64,000 nucleotides of DNA, taken from assembly GCA_038496675.1 (NCBI GenBank), contig CM076656.1:905571-969570 (forward strand). The letters run 5' to 3'. This stretch comes from Rachycentron canadum. Taxonomy: Eukaryota; Chordata; Actinopteri; Carangiformes; Rachycentridae. Both the position numbers and the translations under genes were made by a program. The number at the start of each line of letters is the position of its first letter. Position 1 is the stretch's first letter. Shown piece by piece: positions 11,872 through 22,230 of this stretch. The notes beneath the pieces were generated by a model, which was given only the letters and a program-made list of their open reading frames with translations, made no database searches and was not told the origin of the DNA.

Positions 11872-13519
11872 ATGAAGCTGATCCTCTCTCTGACTCTGCT
11901 CTGGACGCTCTGCAGCACAGGTAACTGCTCATACTTACATTAGAGTTTCTGCAGGTAGGAAACCTAATTTAAAACATTTAAGAAGTTGTAATTTTTGCCA
12001 GAACAAATTTTGCTGTATTTATTTTAATTACCCAGAACAATTTTTTTTTTACTATTGAAGTAGAAATAGATAGGAAAGAGATAAAGAACTAAATAACAAG
12101 AGTCTTGAAGTGTATGTTAGATAGTTCATCATTTTTAACCATTATAACCATTATGTTTTGAGTCTTTGTGGACAACAGCAACAATAATTTATAAACCATA
12201 AAAACATGTTTCTCTCCATTGCAGCTGCAGCACTTGTGTGTGCCACTTGCACAGATGTGCAGTGTTCAAGCACAGCATTAATTACATGTTCCACAGAGAC
12301 GATGTGTGTAACAGCCTCCATTCAAGGTAGTCTGTTCTTCATGTTGTCTGTTACTTTTCAGTGACATACATGTCCTGCAAAGTCCTGTGTGCTTTCCATC
12401 AACATTAACAAACTGCTCGGTCTCTGCAGCTGATTCATCTGGAACTACAAGTCAGCAAATCTTCCAGGCGTGTGCTTCGTCCTCCCTGTGTCCAGACACA
12501 GGCAACCAGACGTTTTCAGTGAACCTGGGATTTCAAAGTGCAGTTGCATCTGCTCAGTGCTGCAACACAGACAACTGCAACTCAGCAACTCTGCCTTGTA
12601 AGAACAGATGATGAGTCTTATTTCAGACAAGATGATACAGACAAGGGGAGAAGACTGGACCCTTCTTCTGACATGTTCTGTTTTCTTTTCTGTTTCAGTC
12701 CCTGCAGCTCAGTCCAGTAACAGCCTGTCGTGTTTTTCGTGCGACCCCATCACCTCTCAGTGCATCACTGCATTACAGTGTAGTGGAGTGGAGGACAGCT
12801 GCTTTCAAGCAAGTTGTGAGTCTTCATGTTATATCTCTTCTTATGATCTATAAGATTTATTATATAAATTCTATAAATCTATGATTCATAATTTTCTAGT
12901 GTTGAAGGTGATAATTAAAACTCAGTTGTTTGGTCCAAACCTGAGAGACATTAAAGTTACAGTTAACTTCCTTGTAAAATGAATTATCTGAAAGATTCTG
13001 CCTGCAATTAAAAAATGAGAATAACTGAATTTGTACAATACTAATTCTTCGTCCCCAGTAACGAGTCAATCCACGACCACTCCAGCCTTTGGCTGCACAT
13101 CTGCCAACCTGTGTGCAGCTGCTGAAAGTCTGTCAAGCCTCCCCCTCCTGCAAAGTCTGGGTAACATCACCAACGGACCAACCTGCTGTGGGAGCAGTTT
13201 GTGTAATACTGTCACACCATCAACAACAACTACTGCCCCAACAACAACAACCACTGCCCCAACAACAACAACTACTGCTCCGACAACAACTACTACTGCC
13301 CCAACAACAACAACCACTGCCCCAACAACAACAACCACTGCTCCGACAACAACCACTGCCCCAACAACAACAACCACTGCCCCAACAACAACAACCACTG
13401 CTCCGACAACAACTACAACCACTGCCCCAACAACTACAACCACTGCCAGTGCCGCCTGTTGTATCCGACTGGGCATGATCCACCTGCTGCTTGGACTCCT
13501 CGTCTTTACACTCTATTAG
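11872..13519 (+). CDS. Two-domain Ly6/uPAR (LU) protein with mucin-like stalk and GPI tail, gene A
   Basis: Five exons, 11872-11920, 12225-12326, 12430-12597, 12699-12815 and 13059-13519, all introns in phase 1 as usual for uPAR-type genes; 298 residues. Residues 1-19 form a signal peptide. LU domain 1 (about 20-106, exons 2-3) and LU domain 2 (about 113-195, exons 4-5) each have ten cysteines and the family ending CC-x4-CN. Sequons NQT and NIT are present. A stalk of ten Ala-Pro-Thr(4-6) units (199-274) is a likely site of dense O-glycosylation. The end, CC followed by a hydrophobic run to the stop, fits a GPI-anchor signal. Two-LU architecture is shared by uPAR-like proteins, phospholipase A2 inhibitor gamma-type proteins and amphibian sodefrin precursor-like factors; I cannot say which function applies. 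Gene B downstream is a tandem paralogue. Confidence 0.9.
13217..13444 (+). repeat. Coding 21-bp minisatellite (Ala-Pro-Thr stalk)
   Basis: Ten tandem units of about 21 bp within exon 5 of gene A, typically GCC CCA followed by four to six ACN codons. Unit variants (GCTCCG versus GCCCCA, ACT versus ACC/ACA, and 18- or 24-bp units) show ongoing expansion and slippage in frame. The matching position in gene B has only a short Thr run. Confidence 0.95.
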
Positions 13520-13868
13520 AACACAGGAAAAAAGGATGAAGCACCTTTGAAGCCGCCTGAAGGACTCTGAAAGAACTGTAAACTAGTTTGATTTCACAGG
13601 GGGCAGAAAATCACAATTTAGGAAAACGCTGATGGAGTCTGGGTGAAGCTGAGGTGGGTGTATCTGATTTCTTATTTATTTATTTTCTTTTGTGTTATTG
13701 GTTGATGGATGAATTTGAATTATTGCATTCTTTCAGATGCAAATATTGTATATGTGAGGTTTTAACAAAAGCTCTAGATCAGCTCAACTGCACATCCACT
13801 TCATAAAAACTATGGCTACAATTAAAAGGTATTTGGAAAAAAGGACCTGAACTTGAGAAACCTAGTTC

Positions 13869-13874
13869 AATAAA
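13869..13874 (+). terminator. Polyadenylation signal candidate, gene A
   Basis: AATAAA about 350 bp after the stop codon of gene A. A second AATAAA lies about 90 bp further on at about 13960. Which one is used cannot be read from sequence. Confidence 0.45.
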
Positions 13875-13998
13875 GCTAAAATATTTAGTTATCTGTTATC
13901 TGTTGTCTGTTATCTGTTCAGTCACATGATACAATGCACAACAAAAACAATGATTGTTAAATAAAGCATGAGGTGTTTGTTGTATTGTATATACAGTA

Positions 13999-14155
13999 TA
14001 TACAGCTCTGGAAAAAGAGACCACTACAAAATTATCAGTTTCTCTGGTTTTACTATTTATAGGTATGTGTTTGAGTAAAATGAACTTTTTTGTTTTATTC
14101 TATAAACTATTGACAACATTTCTCCCAAATAAAACTATTGTCATTGTCATTGTCA
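13999..14155 (+). mobile_element. Tc1/mariner-like transposon terminal fragment
   Basis: Begins TATACAGCTCTGGAAAAA (TA then CAGCTCTGG), followed by 'agagaccactacaaaat', 'tatcagtttctctgg' and 'ctataaactattgacaac'. I recognise this terminal sequence as a DNA element widespread in fishes and lampreys; the TA start suggests the Tc1/mariner group. It seems to be a solo end of about 150 bp between the two Ly6 genes. Confidence 0.5.
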
Positions 14156-14172
14156 AGAGCCTTTACTATATA

Positions 14173-14173
<1 letters not shown>

Positions 14174-14210
<37 letters not shown>

Positions 14211-14222
14211 ATAATAATAATA
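14174..14222. repeat. (ACT)n(AAT)n microsatellite
   Basis: About twelve ACT units at 14174-14210 passing into AAT units to 14222, intergenic between Ly6 genes A and B. Nothing else is seen from here to the gene B TATA box apart from segments shared with the upstream region of gene A. Confidence 0.95.
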
Positions 14223-14935
14223 TATAAGCTTCCCTTGTTTTTCCGATGAAAAAAAGAAAGTCACATGTATGGATACATGAGGATACGTTTGTGATGCCTC
14301 ACCACCTGATGATTTGCTATTTTTCATGACCTAAATTAAGTTCAATGGGTGTGGAAATGTTGCCAACACACCATCTAAATACTGATGTTATTTCCATTGT
14401 CTTCTAGTCAAATTAATTCAGTGACCTGATTTGACCAGCAATTAAACCACACATGGATGATTATCAGCTATAGACTATAATGAAAGCTAAGGTCAAACTC
14501 TCTATTGTGCTTTAATCAGAACAGATCGTCAAATCTGACCCCGATAATTGACATTTAACACTTGAACCACAAGTGAGTCCATTCGTATGTAAACTTTTTT
14601 CTTCATTTTGTACGTTTGTGGTGTCAAATAAATGTGTCAGGGGAAAAAAGTACAACATTTAGTTGTATAGAACTAACTGATAAGGTTTGAGGTTGTTAGT
14701 TTGTAGTGATGAGTGACATTAAGATACATAAAAAAATAAAAAAAATAAAATCTCAGAAATCAGTAGGTATCTAATGAAATCATTCTAATTTCACATTTTT
14801 ACTTACAATCCAATACATGTTACCACATCACTGAAAAGGTGTGTTGACGGGTATTTCCACCTAATTAAAATGATTGTGCTCAACAAATATGAACACGCCC
14901 AAAACTTGAGGTTTATTTGGACAACACCTGTATAG

Positions 14936-14944
14936 TATATAAAG
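14936..14944 (+). promoter_or_regulatory. TATA box of Ly6/uPAR gene B
   Basis: TATATAAAG about 55 bp upstream of the first ATG of gene B, in the same position and context as the gene A box ('tatataaagtg'). Confidence 0.7.
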
Positions 14945-14995
14945 TGTGGCAGTTCTGATCAGGTGTAGTTTCACCATCCAGGAAAACGGTTCATC

Positions 14996-16489
14996 ATGAT
15001 GAAGCTGATCCTCTCTCTGACTCTGCTCTGGACGCTCTGCAGCACAGGTAACTGTTCACTCTTACATTAGAGTTTCTGCAGGTACAACACAACCTAACTG
15101 AACAACAGTAGCATCGATTAAAATATTTTTCCAGCTTTTTAAACTATGAAAATATTTGACTTGACATTTTTTTTAACTGTTTTTCTCTCCACTGCAGCTG
15201 CAGCACTTAGCTGTCAAAATTGCACAAATGTGTTGTGTTCAACCCAAGAAGTAGTTACGTGTCCCACAGAGACTTCGTGTCTCACGGCTTCTGTCCAAGG
15301 TGGTCTTTTCTTCATCATACTGTCAGTGACATACATGTACTGTGTGCTTTTCATCACCATTAACAAACTGCTCTTTGGCTTTGTAGTCAATGCATCGGAT
15401 ATCACAGCAGAGCAAGTCTTCAAGATGTGTGCAACGCCCCTCGTCTGTCCAGCAATAGGCAACCAGACATTATCAGTGAACTTCGGTTTTTCTAGTCTAG
15501 TAGCATCATTGCTGTGCTGCGACACAGACAACTGCAACTCAGAAACTCTACCTTGTACGTACAGATGAATGAGTCTTAGTTAAGACAAGATGATGTAAAT
15601 AAAGGAGGAATATTTGAATCCTTCTTCTGACATGTTCTGTTTTCATTTTGTGACTCTTTCAGTACCAGCTCCTCAGTCAAATAACAGCCTGCGGTGTCTC
15701 AGCTGTAACTCACCCCTTGATACTGAATGCACCACTCCAATACAGTGTAGGGGAGTGGAGGACCGCTGCTTTACAACGACTGGTGAGTCTTCATGTTAAA
15801 TACTTTGACAAAGACCGTCTCCTAATCTCTTCTGTTATCTCCACCACCACCAAGATCAGGAAAATCACCCAGAGGAGGAAAGTAATGAAATACTTTTGCT
15901 GCTCTGATCTGAACCTGAATTTCTCAGTGACAGTTCAGTGACATTGTTGACTTGATGAATGAACAAATAGGAAGTCCAGCTAGACTTCATTTTGTAAAAT
16001 GTAATGTTAATGTAAAAGTTATGTTGTTGTATTACATTTTCTTGAAATGTTAAAAAACATATAGGTATTATTATATTATTAGATATAGGAGGTATTATTA
16101 TCATCGAATAATAAAAATACAAAGATATGCATTTTTATTTATATCAATTAAATAACTTTTGCTGGTAGAAAGTTTGTCTAACTGGACGTCTCTGAAATTG
16201 AATTGAATACCTCTGATCAACAGTGATGCTTGGCTCCAACACAACTGTGTTGTCTGGCTGCACCTCTCTGAACCAGTGTACAGCTGCTGGCAACACAGGA
16301 GGCCTCCCCTTCCAGTCAAATGTTGGCAACGCCACAATTGAAACAACCTGTTGTGAAACTAGTTTGTGTAATAATGGCACAATGACACCTACATCTACAA
16401 CTACAACTACAACTGCCAGTGACGCCTGTTGTACCCGACTGGGCACGATCCACCTGCTGCTTGGACTCCTCGTCTTTATCCTCTATTAG
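14996..16489 (+). CDS. Two-domain Ly6/uPAR (LU) protein with GPI tail, gene B
   Basis: Five exons, 14996-15047, 15198-15299, 15387-15554, 15663-15782 and 16224-16489, phase-1 introns throughout, 235 residues. Two adjacent ATGs (14996, 14999) are possible starts; the second matches the gene A start. Two ten-cysteine LU domains lie in the same exon layout as gene A. Sequons NAS, NQT, NTT and NAT are present. The stalk is only about 12 residues of Thr/Pro/Ser; the CC plus hydrophobic tail ending VFILY again fits a GPI signal. From the second ATG, exon 1 is identical to gene A over 49/49 bases, whereas exon 2 is identical at about 74 of 102 by hand count. It is a tandem paralogue, apparently intact. 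The binding partner is unknown. Confidence 0.9.
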
Positions 16490-19458
16490 AACACAGGAGA
16501 AAGTGGAGGAGGCACCTTTGAAGCCACCTGAAGGAAGAATCTTTCCAAGCCTGGATTTGGGTTTATTGTTTACTGCTGTCATAATCTGGGTGAAGCTGGG
16601 GTGGGATATGAGGGCACAGGTGCAATAGACATGTAATGTAACTAATTTACTTACTTACACACTGGAGATTAGTGGATTTTATGCTGTAACATTATTTAAT
16701 ACTTGGGTTTTGCTGCAAATTGTACAAATTTTAAAGGACGTATGTTTTTATTTGTGATAGGGACACTCTATGTATATGGACATAAAGCGCCTGAATCTGT
16801 TAGAACAATTAACAATAACACTGTGTGTTTGCTGTACTTACAAGATTTCTATCATGATTATTTATGATTGTTAGCAGATATTTAAGATTTTTAAAACTGA
16901 TATACAATGAGACAAAAATGTCAAAATATCAAAATATGTTAAATAAATGCATTTTATTTAGAATTGACTTGGTGGCATTGACAAGGAAATAAATGTGTGC
17001 ATGGTGTGTTTGACTGTTTGAACAATCTTTCTGCTGTGAGATCTTTCAAAGCTCAGCTGTTTCGTTTAGTTTCGATTTGTTGTGAACGAAATAACGTAAA
17101 TAGGCTATGTAATTAATGAAATTAACACCATCACCAAACAAAGGAAATGGACAGCTGCCAGTTTCATGGTATTTCAGATGAGGAAGAACAAGAAACATGT
17201 GCTGAGTGATAATTGTGAGGATGATCCTTTTTACCACAAGTTTCATTGCTGCCAAATTGAATGTGATCAGTGGTTTTTGGATCATGGATCATCTCTTTTT
17301 CTGTCTCTGGTGGTGAACTGATGCATCAAATAAAACAATGATGAAGAAATAATAATAAAGAAATCTACCTTCTGTGCCACATTTAAACTTGTGAGGCTCA
17401 GTCACCCAATTCATTTCAAAATATTACATCAATGAAACTAAAGAACAGATTCATAATCTCAAATATCTACATCTGCCGATGTAAAGACCAGTCCAGAACC
17501 AGGCAGAGCGAGGGATCCAACATCCAGGCCAACTGTTGTGGCTGATTTGTGGATCCTGGCTACTGTCTTTTGAAATGACATTATTTGTTTGCTTTTGCTT
17601 CACTGCATTTCAGAAAAAATGTTCTGTAGAAGGTGTTTGTACATTGAAAACATATCTAGAGACTCAGACAAACAGCTGCATGTTGTTCCCCTGACTTATT
17701 ATGATCCAGATCCAACCTTTGTCAACGGGACACAGCCACACTCACAAATATGACAGAAACAGGAAATGCGGTGGCTGGTAGCCAACCTCTGTCCCACAGG
17801 CAGTAGGCTGCTGTGGCCACAAGAGGGCAGTGAATCACATGAATGCAAACAGGCGTCGCCCGGTCCTTCATGGGACAGAAGGCTGTAAAAAATGCCTTCA
17901 AAGAAAAAAGATCAGTATAGACTTAATCATCAAAGGTCAAAGATGGATTTGTGCAAAATGGATCCTTTGAGAATTTTACTTTTCTTTATTTGCATTAAAA
18001 ATAAATGACATACTTTGTATTTTGGGATTTATTATGTCCTGTTGCATTAAGAACAATTCATATTTTTGACATTAAGTGTCTATGCTGTCCATTGAACTTA
18101 CCAATATATGACCTTTCAAGATTTAATATTTGAGTTGATGGATGTAAATACAACACAAATTTAGGTTTTAAGTCAAGATAAGATGAACTTTATTAATCTG
18201 ATTGGGGGAAATTTGCATTTCTACAGCAGGAGCAGGATGTAGACCGGGGAAGTCACATCATTAGTGTCTTTACATGAGGTGTAATATTACACATTGTTGC
18301 CATGAATCATAATCAATCAACATCCTCACCACGAGACGTCCAGAGAACATCCCAGTTGGTTGAATCAGAACAGCTTCAGTTCCTCATTGGACTCATGCGT
18401 GTTCATGTTGATGCTGGTTGAGTTGTTTCCTGCAGGTTTGGATACAGGCAACTGAGTTGTTTGCCCCCTTCACATTGATGTAAAACATGTCAGGCATCCT
18501 ATTATTCCTAGTTTGACATGTGACATATTGAATAAATGTAAACCAAATGGAGGACAGGGAGGCCTGATTTAAGTCTCCACAGAAATTAGATTATGTGATG
18601 ATCGCAAGGGTTTGTGTTATAGTGACACAAGAACTGTGTGGACTTTACAACGACACTTTGTGTCACACATGGAGAGGGGTTTACAAACTGAAGAATAACA
18701 GACATGTAGAAAAGAGTAGATGCTGTGGATGTCTCAATGACACAAACACAGTTTAAGTAATAATTAGTTGTTGAGATCAAAGGATCTCCAAGGTCATAAA
18801 GATGCTTCCTCTGGAGACTACGAATGTGAACTTAACATGCCCTCTGCTACCGTTATTGACGCTGTGTTTTTAGAAATGATAACAGTGTGGCTCTGGGGAT
18901 ATCACACTTTACTCTGAAACATCTCAGCAGCTGTTTGATGTTCAGCCCTGGAGGGTCTTTGTGTTGATGCCTGTGGGGCTTCAGAAAATAAACTGCTCTA
19001 AATAAATAGTGGGAGATCCTAATCAATAAAGAAACATTTGCTATTAGCTTTATCTTCCTTGAACAGTGGTTTAAAACATGAAAAAAAAACTGTTTGAGTT
19101 GATAGTCTCTCTGTGATATTTTAATTAACGGGTCTGTAAAGTCCTGTCCTGTAAAATCCATCAATTTTAGCTCTATTTTAGTTTCTATTAACTCCAGACA
19201 AAAGCCTGTGTTTGTTTGTTTGACATTTGGTGCAGGATTGAAAGTGTGAAATTGACTTATTTTCCTGTTGCTGTAAATGAGTGAAGTTAAGACCAACCCA
19301 GCCCGAAAAACTAAAACAATGAGCTGAAAGAAGCTAAAATGTCACCTTGAGCAACATGTTTTATTTCAGTTGTTAATCATAAGTGCAGATGTAGGTTACT
19401 GTCAAAGGCCTCCCTGGTATCTGGTAACCAGCATCTCTCATTGTTTTCTTCATCATAG
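16490..19458. other. Intergenic region, Ly6 gene B to aminotransferase remnant
   Basis: Includes the gene B 3' UTR (the first 60-70 bp strongly resemble gene A's 3' UTR) and AATAAA at 16942-16947. At about 18172-18260 there is a retroposon-like fragment ('aagatgaactttattaatc', 'gggggaaatttgcatt'). I looked for upstream aminotransferase exons, such as the pyridoxal-phosphate lysine exon, and found none. Confidence 0.5.
16942..16947 (+). terminator. Polyadenylation signal candidate, gene B
   Basis: AATAAA about 450 bp after the gene B stop; another AATAAA follows at about 16988. Assignment is by proximity only. Confidence 0.35.
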
Positions 19459-21184
19459 GAGATCCTTTACATTCAGACAACGCTCTCCCAGAATGCTCAG
19501 CGGGCTTGTGACCTCTTGAATCATCTACCAGGGATAAACTGTCAACCAGCCATGGCGAAGTCTTTCTTCATCCCTGTCTGCAGTTACCACTCAAGCTGAT
19601 AGAAGAGGCCAAGGTGAGAGAGTCACATTCATTTGTTAATTCTGATGTTGTGATTGATTTGGATCCATCAGTCATGTTTCACATCCATTTTATATTATAT
19701 TATATTCAGTTGAAAAAAAAGTAAAAGTTGCAGGACAGGAAAAGGAGGTTAATTTTAATTTAATTTATAAATGTATATAATTTAAACCTTTAATTAAATG
19801 GTAATAAGCAAATTGATTAGATAGACTTAAAATATGTATACACTGAATATAGTATAACTTTAATATCTGTTGTAAATACAGAATCTAATGTCTCATTTGT
19901 TATTGAGAAACAAATTTTACTGAAATTCACTGTAGCAGAGAGAGATTTCAACAATAATCGGTATCCAAACCTGGAGCAGCTCATAAATGAGGCCTTCATA
20001 TTTGACACAAATTGACGGTCTCCCTATTAATTCCAGATGTTGGGGGTGGAGGCAGATGTTCTTTACTGTCAGAAGCTGCTGGAAGAGGAAGGTGTGTGTT
20101 TGGGGGAACGGACAGGACGATCAAAACCACCACATCAGGTGAGAGGAAAAGCTCTTTGTGTTTCAGATTGGACAGGCCATGTCTGTGTGCTGGTTGGGTT
20201 TTAGACCAGCAAAGTGAGGACCTCTCAGGATTGTGAAGACATGTATGGAATAAAAGAGAAAGAGCGGCAAGCGAGGGTGGCTGTGGCTCAGGAGGTTGGT
20301 GGTTTGATTCCTCCAGTTCACGTCAAAGTATCCTTGAGCCCCAAATTACCTCTGATGGCTCTTATACTCTTATGCATCACTGTATAAGTGTGGGTATGTA
20401 TGGTACAAGTGTATAGCAGCAGTTGTGTGTGGGTGAAAGGTTGAGTGTGGCTTCCATTGTAAAGTGCTTTGAGTGGTCAGTGGGACTAGAAAAGCATAAT
20501 GTAAGTGCAGTATTTTGAGAAAGTGGGGACAGTGATGGGAGCCATTTCTAAACTGAGGGCATTTTTGGAAATAATGGGCATGTATGGGAAATATGGGAAC
20601 ATTTTTACAGAGAGAAGAAGAAGAACATTTTGAGAAAACCAGGGGATTTGGGGAAAATCAGAACAAATGAAAAGAGTGTAAGGACATTTCTGGACATAAA
20701 GGAAAAGTGACAATAGTTTTGGAAGGTGAGGGTAAAAACGAGGCCATTTGGCAGAGCGAGGACACTCTGGAGATTAAGGACAGTTTTGGAAAGAGGCCAC
20801 TTTCTAAAAGGCTTGAGGACATTTTGAAGACGTCCTAGAAAGTGTTGAAAATACCTAAAGTTGTTAATGCATTTAACCATTATCTCCCTCCCCAGTGTTT
20901 TTCATCTGAGGGTATGCAGGTGATCCAGGATACACTCCTCCCCGAGGACTAGTAAATGTGTAACGCTTAGTAAACACTAGTTAACATCGTCAGCAAGTCA
21001 GGAAATGCTGTGGTCGCTCCTGCTTTGAGCATGGGTGTGTCACTGTGTCGCTTGTTAATGCTGAGTCGTGTGTCTGTTTCTTCTCCCTCTCAGGCTGTGT
21101 GCTTTGGCGCCTCCTGACACTCTGGAGGAGATCTTGGCACATCTGCGCTTTTTCCACCTGCGCCTGCTGTACAGGTTTCCCTGA
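19459..21184 (+). pseudogene. Alanine aminotransferase (GPT-type) pseudogene, last three exons only
   Basis: Three exon-like segments with preserved AG/GT borders: 19459-19613, 20037-20138 and 21094-21184. They read, in order, like the C-terminal part of alanine aminotransferase: ...AQRACDLL..LPGINCQPAM / LQLPLKLIEEAK / GVEADVLYCQKLLEEEGVCL / HHIR-LCALAPPDTLEEILAHL then a stop at 21182. The first segment needs a one-base frame shift between QPAM and LQLPLK. The second needs another and has lost about 11 bases between VCLG and HHIR. The segment joining the last two exons splits an Arg codon exactly as a functional gene would. The pyridoxal-phosphate domain exons are absent. It therefore cannot encode enzyme and looks like a 5'-truncated former gene rather than a processed copy. 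Parent could be a gpt2-like paralogue. Confidence 0.82.
20275..20510 (+). mobile_element. tRNA-derived SINE in pseudogene intron
   Basis: The 5' part has tRNA-like pol III promoter words: A-box-like GTGGCTCAGGAGG and B-box-like GGTTTGATTCC (20301-20311). The 3' part has 'tgtaaagtgctttgagtgg' and 'gactagaaaagc' ending 'taagtgcag', the usual body and tail of a fish tRNA-SINE. It sits between the second and third pseudogene exons, plus strand. Confidence 0.75.
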
Positions 21185-22186
21185 CAGGAATATCAAGGAC
21201 ACAGAGAGGGGGAAAAAATACCAAATGGACACTGTTTTAAAGGGATTTTAAGTTATTTCTTGATCCTGGGAAGATGACAATAGATTTCCTTTGATAAGAA
21301 CTAATTCAGTTCAGCCTGACTTACACTTCCATACAGAATATACTGCTATAAATCTGCTTATAAATAAATAATAAAAGACCATTCAGAACTTCATTGAGAA
21401 TCAGCAGGTTTTTATTCCATCACATTATTCCAGTGACAGTTTTTTGTATATATCCATGGGTTAACTGCTTAACTTCTTTTAATGGTGCAAAATTGACCAA
21501 ATGTAAACACATATAGGCTAAATAAAAAAAAAATCACTGTAGCTGTACTTACACATGTGATGATGCTCTTTATCTCCTTTTGGCTGTGATTCTTTGACAC
21601 ATTGCTCCCAAATAAGCCTGCACTGTATTTTATTAATCATTGAATGAATTCATTGCTATTTATTGTGTTTACTTGTGTTATTGTAATAATATGTCATTGC
21701 AATATTGACAATTTAAAAGTCACATATGAATATATACACATATGAATGTTAACAGGTTGTATAGTATCAACTCACATCATCTGTAATTGAAGGTCTTATG
21801 TTACATTCTCTGGTTTACAGTCATGTACATTTGAAAAGAATTTAAAAAGTTGTTAAAATGACTTTTGATGATGTTGAATCTTCAAAGCAAACAAATGTAA
21901 TAAAACACACTTTTCATGTAAACAGTCAGTTCTTTTCCCTCATCTTTTCTTCAGGTCTGATGCTTCATTAAATCATGGTATCTGTCAGTTTATTAACATA
22001 CAGTTTTATCTTTTTCCCAAAGAGGTCCTTCAAACATTTGGTTTTATTTCTGTGTGCGTTACTTGATTTCCTTTGAAGGGGTCATGTGAGGACAGGTGAC
22101 ACAGATGCAGTGTGAGGCGCAGATTCCCAGGTCAAACATTGGTCTGTGTTTGCGTTTGTGTGTGTGAGCTCTGGATATTTTGAGAG
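21185..22186. other. Intergenic region upstream of elastase gene
   Basis: AT-rich, with no coding exon seen. Because pancreatic proteases are usually controlled by short proximal promoters, acinar-type control elements would be expected in the last few hundred bases, but I could not identify a PTF1-type composite site with confidence. Confidence 0.45.
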
Positions 22187-22193
22187 TATAAAA
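22187..22193 (+). promoter_or_regulatory. TATA box of elastase gene
   Basis: TATAAAA 38 bp upstream of the start codon, so the 5' UTR would be only about 10-15 nt. A very short leader behind a strong TATA box is typical of pancreatic zymogen genes. Confidence 0.75.
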
Positions 22194-22230
22194 GACATAC
22201 AACACTCAGACCGTGCACCCTAAGGACATC

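Noticed and set aside
13066..13483. Long open frames on the other strand and in other frames over the Thr-rich repeat
   Set aside because: They are by-products of the 21-bp repeat; the spliced LU-domain frame explains the sequence with signal peptide, cysteines and stop.
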